From Rhodospirillales bacterium (GTDB lineage Bacteria; Pseudomonadota; Alphaproteobacteria; Rhodospirillales; UBA2165), in assembly GCA_013204125.1 (NCBI GenBank), contig JABMOP010000168.1, positions 1 to 16,338 of the forward strand: DNA of 16,338 nucleotides, given 5' to 3'. The notes below the pieces were generated by a model that did no database searches, was not told the DNA's origin, and saw only the letters and a list, made by a program, of their open reading frames with translations. The position numbers and the translations under genes were made by a program. How positions within the stretch are numbered: the stretch's first letter is position 1; each line of letters begins with the position of its first letter. Shown piece after piece: positions 12,133 to 16,338 of the stretch.

Positions 12133-13116
12133 ATGGGATTATTGGTTGACGGCAAGTGGACCGACGACGAAGTGCGCACCGAAGACGGTCGCTTCATGCG
12201 TCCCGACAGCGTTTTTCGAAACTGGCTGACCGCCGACGGCGAAGCCGGGCCGACCGGTGAAGCCGGGTTCAAGGCCGAAGCCGGGCGCTATCATCTGTAC
12301 GTCACCCATAATTGTCCGTGGGCCTACCGAACCGTTTTGTTCCGCAAATTAAAAGGCCTCGAAGACGTCGTTTCGATTGCCATCGGCGGTTCCACCGACA
12401 AGGACGAAGGCTGGACCTTCACGGACGAGCCGGGCACGGTTCCAGACACGGTCAACAATATCTTCCGGCTGCACGAAGTTTATACCAAGGCCAACCCGAC
12501 CTATACCGGCCGGGTGACGGTGCCGACCCTGTGGGACAAAGAAAAGCAGACCATCGTCAATAACGAATCCGCTGAAATCATCCGCATGTTCAATAGCGCG
12601 TTTCGGGACGTGGTGCCGGAAACCGTGGATTATTATCCCGAAGACTTGGCATCGGGAATCGATGCCATCAACGAAATCATCTATGCCAACGTAAATAACG
12701 GCGTCTATCGCTGCGGCTTCGCGACCTCGCAAGGCGCTTACGAAGAAGCCTTCGACCGGCTCTTCGATACTTTGGATGAATTGGACGCGCGCCTTGGCGG
12801 GCAGCGCTATTTGCTGGGCGGGCGGCTGACCGAAGCCGATTGGCGGCTGTTTTCGACTTTGCTCCGTTTTGATCTGGTCTATTACGGCAATTTCAAATGC
12901 AACAAAAAGCACGTCTATGAATATCCCAACCTTTGGAATTACACGTTGGAGCTTTACCAGCATCCGGGCGTTGCCGAAGTATCGAATATTGAACATATAA
13001 AGCGCGGCTATTACGGCCTTATGCCGCGCACCAATCCATCGGGCGTGGTGCCCAAGGGGCCTGATCTCGATTTTACCCAGCCCCACGACCGCGACCGTTT
13101 TGCGACCGAAAATTGA
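12133..13116 (+). CDS. Glutathionyl-hydroquinone reductase (YqjG/PcpF type)
   Basis: This 327-residue xi-class glutathione transferase-like enzyme reduces glutathionyl-hydroquinones to hydroquinones with glutathione. The catalytic Cys61 lies in HNCPWAYR, and the thioredoxin-like domain continues to the cis-Pro segment TVPTLWD. NNESAEIIRMFN supplies the glutathione-binding E-S. The all-alpha C-terminal domain includes YRCGFATSQGAYEEAF and the LTEADWRLF helix, both diagnostic of the family. Length fits E. coli YqjG (about 328). The frame extends 5' to 12097, but AGGGAG 6 bp before ATG 12133 fixes the start. It precedes the fused beta-oxidation gene by 37 bp, so it may be the first gene of a three-gene unit. 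It suggests that quinone-forming aromatics are metabolised or detoxified here. Confidence 0.95.
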   Translation: MGLLVDGKWTDDEVRTEDGRFMRPDSVFRNWLTADGEAGPTGEAGFKAEAGRYHLYVTHNCPWAYRTVLFRKLKGLEDVVSIAIGGSTDKDEGWTFTDEPGTVPDTVNNIFRLHEVYTKANPTYTGRVTVPTLWDKEKQTIVNNESAEIIRMFNSAFRDVVPETVDYYPEDLASGIDAINEIIYANVNNGVYRCGFATSQGAYEEAFDRLFDTLDELDARLGGQRYLLGGRLTEADWRLFSTLLRFDLVYYGNFKCNKKHVYEYPNLWNYTLELYQHPGVAEVSNIEHIKRGYYGLMPRTNPSGVVPKGPDLDFTQPHDRDRFATEN

Positions 13117-13153
13117 CCGGATAACCCAGTAACTTAAATACCAGGCGAGGACT

Positions 13154-15253
13154 ATGAGCGACGTAATCAGGTTTGAAAAAAAGGGCGCGATTGGCGTCAT
13201 CATCATCGATAATCCCCCGGCCAATGCGCTCAGCTTCGCCGTCTGTAAAGGTTTGAACGCCCGCATCGGCGAATGCATGTCCGATGACGATGTAGAAGCC
13301 GTGGTGGTCACCGGTGAAGGCCGCATGTTCGTCGCCGGTGCCGATATCCGTGAATTCGGCCGCACCCGCCCGGACGATGTGCCTGATTTTTACGATGTGC
13401 TGAAGAAGATGGAAGCCTCCGTTAAACCGATCGTTGCCGCCATTAACGGCCTTGCCTTAGGCGGCGGGCTGGAACTGGCGATGGGTTGCCACTACCGGCT
13501 TATTGCGCCTGGCGCAGAAGTTGGCCAGCCCGAAATTAAGCTGGGGTTTATTCCCGGCGCCGGCGGCACGCAACGCTTGCCGAGATTGGCCGGCGTTGAA
13601 GCGGCGCTCGACATGATCGTCGGCGGAGATCCGATTAATGCGGCGAAAGCTCAGGAATTGGGTGTTGTCGACGAAGTGGTGGAGGGCGATTTGATGGCCC
13701 GTGCCTTAGAATTTGCCGCCGAAAAAGCGGCATCTGGAGAAGCGCCCCTGGCCACCGGCGCGCGCACCAACAAGATATCGGGCATCGATGCAGGCGTCTT
13801 CGATGCCTACCGGGAAAAAATCGCCGCCCGTAGCCGCGGGCTGGATGCGCCTGACGAGGCTATCAAATGTATCCAGGCGGCGACCGAGATGACCCTTGAA
13901 GAAGGCTTGGCATTCGAGCGCGACACCTTTGTGAAGCTCCGCGATTCCGACAAAGCCAAGGCCATGCGCTATATGTTCTTCGCCGAACGCGAAGTCGCCA
14001 AAATTCCCGATGTGCCGAAAGACACCAAGGCCCTGGATATCAAATCCGCCGCGATCATCGGGTCCGGCACCATGGGCGGCGGCATTGCCATGAATTTCGC
14101 CAATGCCGGCTTGTCGGTGACGATGCTCGATGTGTCCGAGGACGCGCTTAGCGCCGGGATGGACAAAGTGCGCGCCAATTACGCGTCTACGGTCAAGCGC
14201 GGCCGGCTTAGCCAAGCCGATATGGACACGCGTTTAGGTTTGATTTCAACGACCACCGATTACGCCGATATCAGCGACGCCGATATCGTCATCGAAGCGG
14301 TGTTCGAAGATATGGGCTTAAAGAAAAAAATCTTTGCCGAGCTGGATGCCAAGTGTAAGCCGGAGGCCATATTGGCGTCCAACACCTCGACCCTTGATAT
14401 CAATGAAATCGGATCCGTCACCAAACGCCCGGACAAGGTTTTGGGGACGCATTTTTTCAGCCCCGCCAACGTCATGAAATTGCTTGAAAATGTGCGCACC
14501 GACGGAGCCTCGATCGAGACCGTCGCAAGCGTGATGAAGCTCGGGAAGACCCTCGGCAAGATCTCTGTGCTGGTCGGCGTCTGCAACGGTTTCGTTGGCA
14601 ATCGTATATTGGGCGTCGCTGCGCGGATCACCGATTTCATGGTCGAAGAAGGGGCACTGCCGTGGCAAGTGGACAAAGCCATCTATGATTTTGGCTTCGC
14701 CATGGGGCCGTTTACGGTCAATGATCTGGCCGGCATCGATATCCGCTTTTTAACCCGCAGCGAGCAGAGAAAAATATGGCCAGATCGGCGCCATCCGGTT
14801 TTACCGGACAAGGTCTATCATTTGGGGCGCCTCGGCCAGAAAACCAACGCCGGCTGGTATGATTATGAACCCGGCCAGCGGCGGGGCACGCCGTCAAAAC
14901 TGATCGAGGATATAATTATCGAAACCTCGGCGGAACTAGGGATTGAGCGCCGCGCCTTTACCGACCAGGAAATTGTCGATGGCTATGTCTTGTCGATGGC
15001 CAATACCGGCGCCGATATTTTACAAGAAGGCATCGCGCTTCGCAGCTCCGACATCGATGTCATCTGGCATTACGGCTACGGTTTCCCGCGCTACCGCGGT
15101 GGGCCGATGTTCTATGCGGATTTGATCGGTCTCGATAAGGTCTATGACGCGGTCAGCCGTTTGTACGATAGCTATGGCGATTGGGTGAAACCATCGGAGC
15201 TTTTGATAAGTCTCGCCAAAGAAGGCAAAAGCTTCGCCGATTATCAGCCTTAA
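13154..15253 (+). CDS. Fused enoyl-CoA hydratase / 3-hydroxyacyl-CoA dehydrogenase (FadJ/FadB alpha type)
   Basis: This 699-residue bifunctional beta-oxidation enzyme hydrates 2-enoyl-CoA and oxidises the 3-hydroxyacyl-CoA. The N-terminal crotonase domain has its two catalytic Glu at 107 (GLELAMGC) and 127 (GQPEIKLG), 20 apart as in E. coli FadB, and oxyanion-hole glycines near 62 and 104. The dehydrogenase half starts with GSGTMGGG (303-310) and has the pair His433 and Glu445, 12 apart, in HFFSPANVMKLLE. Both active sites look intact. The C-terminal repeat includes YGYGFPRYRGGP. AGGCGAGG precedes the ATG. The thiolase partner is not in the window. It lies 37 bp after GHR and 33 bp before the dienelactone hydrolase gene, likely one operon. 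Whether fatty acids or aromatic ring-cleavage acyl-CoAs are the substrate is not shown. Confidence 0.95.
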   Translation: MSDVIRFEKKGAIGVIIIDNPPANALSFAVCKGLNARIGECMSDDDVEAVVVTGEGRMFVAGADIREFGRTRPDDVPDFYDVLKKMEASVKPIVAAINGLALGGGLELAMGCHYRLIAPGAEVGQPEIKLGFIPGAGGTQRLPRLAGVEAALDMIVGGDPINAAKAQELGVVDEVVEGDLMARALEFAAEKAASGEAPLATGARTNKISGIDAGVFDAYREKIAARSRGLDAPDEAIKCIQAATEMTLEEGLAFERDTFVKLRDSDKAKAMRYMFFAEREVAKIPDVPKDTKALDIKSAAIIGSGTMGGGIAMNFANAGLSVTMLDVSEDALSAGMDKVRANYASTVKRGRLSQADMDTRLGLISTTTDYADISDADIVIEAVFEDMGLKKKIFAELDAKCKPEAILASNTSTLDINEIGSVTKRPDKVLGTHFFSPANVMKLLENVRTDGASIETVASVMKLGKTLGKISVLVGVCNGFVGNRILGVAARITDFMVEEGALPWQVDKAIYDFGFAMGPFTVNDLAGIDIRFLTRSEQRKIWPDRRHPVLPDKVYHLGRLGQKTNAGWYDYEPGQRRGTPSKLIEDIIIETSAELGIERRAFTDQEIVDGYVLSMANTGADILQEGIALRSSDIDVIWHYGYGFPRYRGGPMFYADLIGLDKVYDAVSRLYDSYGDWVKPSELLISLAKEGKSFADYQP

Positions 15254-15286
15254 AATTACTTAAACGAAACCTAAGGGAGAAAATAA

Positions 15287-15967
15287 ATGCCAAGCAAAGA
15301 TATCAAATACACCACCCGCAATAACGAAACTTTCGACGGCTATTTGTCGGAACCGGACGGCGATGAAAAGGTTCCCGGAATTTTGCTGATCACCGCCATT
15401 TTCGGCGTTGACGATGAAATGAAGGAAATTTCAGATGCCTGGGCCAAGGACGGATTTGTCGTTTCGACCCCGGATATTTTTTGGCGCACCGTTCCCGGCC
15501 CGACGGCGGATATGGAAGTCGCCTTCGGCCGCTTCGGATCCTTCGATGCCGAACAGGGCATTTTAGACGTCGAAGACCTGGTCAATGATTTGCGGGCCCA
15601 GCCCCGGTGCAACGGAAAGGTTGCTGTTCTCGGCTTTTGCTTTGGTGGGCGCTATGCGCATTTGAGCGCGGCGCGCTTGGGCGTCGATGCGGCGGCAGCC
15701 TATCACGGCACAAATATCGACGACCATCTAGATGAAGTCGGTAACGTTAAATGCCCGGTCAGTTTCCATTTCGGCGAAGACGATCCAATCGTACCGATGG
15801 AAAAAGTGGAAGCGATTAAGGCCGCCTATGCGGGCCACGCCAATGCCGAAATTGCCGTCTACCCCGGCGCTACCCACAATTTTTCGATGACCTATAAAGA
15901 CGGATACAACGCGGAAGCCGCGAAAGCGTCCAGGGATGCGGTCCTGTCCTGCTTTAAGACGATGTAA
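15287..15967 (+). CDS. Dienelactone hydrolase family protein
   Basis: This 226-residue alpha/beta hydrolase has the family's Cys nucleophile. Dienelactone hydrolases open 4-carboxymethylenebut-2-en-4-olide to maleylacetate in (chloro)aromatic degradation; many homologues have other or unknown substrates. The triad is complete: Cys118 in GFCFGG, Asp166 in FGEDDP, His197 in GATHNF, matching the spacing of the Pseudomonas enzyme (123/171/202). The nearby Glu36 equivalent is not certain. AGGGAG lies 7 bp before the ATG. It is the last gene of the plus-strand unit with GHR and the fused beta-oxidation enzyme, and converges on the nucleotide cyclase gene with 18 bp between. No signal peptide, so cytoplasmic. 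True dienelactone activity is uncertain without ring-cleavage dioxygenase neighbours. Confidence 0.92.
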   Translation: MPSKDIKYTTRNNETFDGYLSEPDGDEKVPGILLITAIFGVDDEMKEISDAWAKDGFVVSTPDIFWRTVPGPTADMEVAFGRFGSFDAEQGILDVEDLVNDLRAQPRCNGKVAVLGFCFGGRYAHLSAARLGVDAAAAYHGTNIDDHLDEVGNVKCPVSFHFGEDDPIVPMEKVEAIKAAYAGHANAEIAVYPGATHNFSMTYKDGYNAEAAKASRDAVLSCFKTM

Positions 15968-15985
15968 CGGCGGGGTCGTTGGCGT

Positions 15986-16338
15986 TTATTCAACCGAATA
16001 GACGCTGACTTCTTCGACCTTGCCGCGGATGGGAAGCGTTCCCATGCGCGTGAACGAACAGCCCGCAGCGTCGCCCGCAAGGGCCTTGGCTTCTTCGGAA
16101 ACAAGAATGCGGGTGCCGAACTCCTTGTTCAGTTGTTCCAGCCGTGCGGCGACGTTCACTGCGTCGCCGTGCACCGTGTAATTCAAGCGGTCGTCGGCGC
16201 CGACGGCTCCGGCGATCACTTGGCCTGTGTTTATGCCGACCCGGGTGTTCATCTTGCCCCAGGCTTCAAACTCATGGCTTTTCAGAATTTCCTGAATTTC
16301 TATTGCGGTGCGAATTGCGGCTGCGGCGTGATCGTCGA
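15986..16338 (-). CDS. Class III adenylate/guanylate cyclase, C-terminal part (partial)
   Basis: The frame runs off the right edge of the window, so only the last 116 or so residues are visible. They form the second half of a class III nucleotide cyclase catalytic domain: RVGINTGQVIAGAVGADDRLNYT with one of the family's hallmark turns, then HGDAVNVAARLEQL, where Asn and Arg (N-x-x-x-R) are the transition-state residues. The two metal-binding Asp and the base-selecting residues would partly lie in or before the missing segment, so ATP versus GTP preference cannot be told. The domain ends with a short tail, so it is the C-terminal domain of its protein; upstream sensor domains are off-window. 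It converges with the dienelactone hydrolase gene. An internal ATG at 16252 is not the start. Confidence 0.9.
   Translation of the reverse strand, partial: DDHAAAAIRTAIEIQEILKSHEFEAWGKMNTRVGINTGQVIAGAVGADDRLNYTVHGDAVNVAARLEQLNKEFGTRILVSEEAKALAGDAAGCSFTRMGTLPIRGKVEEVSVYSVE

Noticed and set aside
12349..13365. Long minus-strand open frame (338 codons) opposite the hydroquinone reductase gene
   Set aside because: It runs antisense to a well-supported enzyme and into the next gene; its protein has no recognisable motif and follows from the GC-rich codon pattern of the sense genes.
13154..15253. Possible frameshift or loss in the fused beta-oxidation gene
   Set aside because: All catalytic residues and spacings are present and the frame is continuous over 699 codons.
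1..16338. Search by eye for transposases, phage genes, CRISPR arrays, tRNA or rRNA genes
   Set aside because: No repeated spacer pattern, cloverleaf or integrase/transposase motif was seen.

Overview
The window looks like chromosomal DNA of an alphaproteobacterium, probably a free-living, perhaps marine, Rhodospirillales-type organism. This rests on family resemblance (DUF123 nuclease, cyclic-nucleotide/TPR protein, bacterial 3-hydroxyanthranilate dioxygenase, small secreted alphaproteobacterial protein), on GC-rich codon use judged by eye, and on many short catabolic operons. I see no transposase, phage gene, tRNA, rRNA or CRISPR array.

Layout. (1) 1-645: a repeat-like end, then a minus-strand DUF123/GIY-YIG-like protein. 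(2) 646-2691: a cyclic-nucleotide-binding/TPR protein, then a 55-codon Bfd-type [2Fe-2S] ferredoxin in the same frame, after a single TAG. (3) 5967-2695, minus: a tight four-gene operon of two KynB-like cyclase-family hydrolases, a sirtuin and an alpha/beta hydrolase. (4) 6107-8194, plus, divergent from it: SDR, 3-hydroxyacyl-CoA dehydrogenase and a His-less cupin. (5) 8240-10066, minus: flavin reductase, secreted small protein and a TetR regulator. (6) 10257-11716, plus: a GlcG/HbpS-like protein, then a 515-bp gap, then 3-hydroxyanthranilate 3,4-dioxygenase. The gap holds an FNR/FixK-type box, a promoter-like spacing, tandem hairpins and a strong terminator, which together suggest an oxygen-regulated small RNA. 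(7) 11717-12031, minus: YciI-like protein. (8) 12133-15967, plus: glutathionyl-hydroquinone reductase, fused enoyl-CoA hydratase/3-hydroxyacyl-CoA dehydrogenase and dienelactone hydrolase. (9) 15986-end, minus: the C-terminus of a class III nucleotide cyclase.

How they may work together. Most genes are typical of aromatic or acyl-CoA catabolism: ring cleavage (3-HAO), ring or lactone hydrolysis (cyclases, dienelactone hydrolase), quinone reduction (GHR, flavin reductase) and beta-oxidation (SDR, HCDH, FadJ-like). No complete known pathway is present, so the substrate is unknown. The most interesting signals are the small-RNA candidate at about 10784-10980, the Bfd-like small gene at 2524-2691, and the tandem cyclase pair, one copy of which has Asp changed to Asn in the metal-binding motif.
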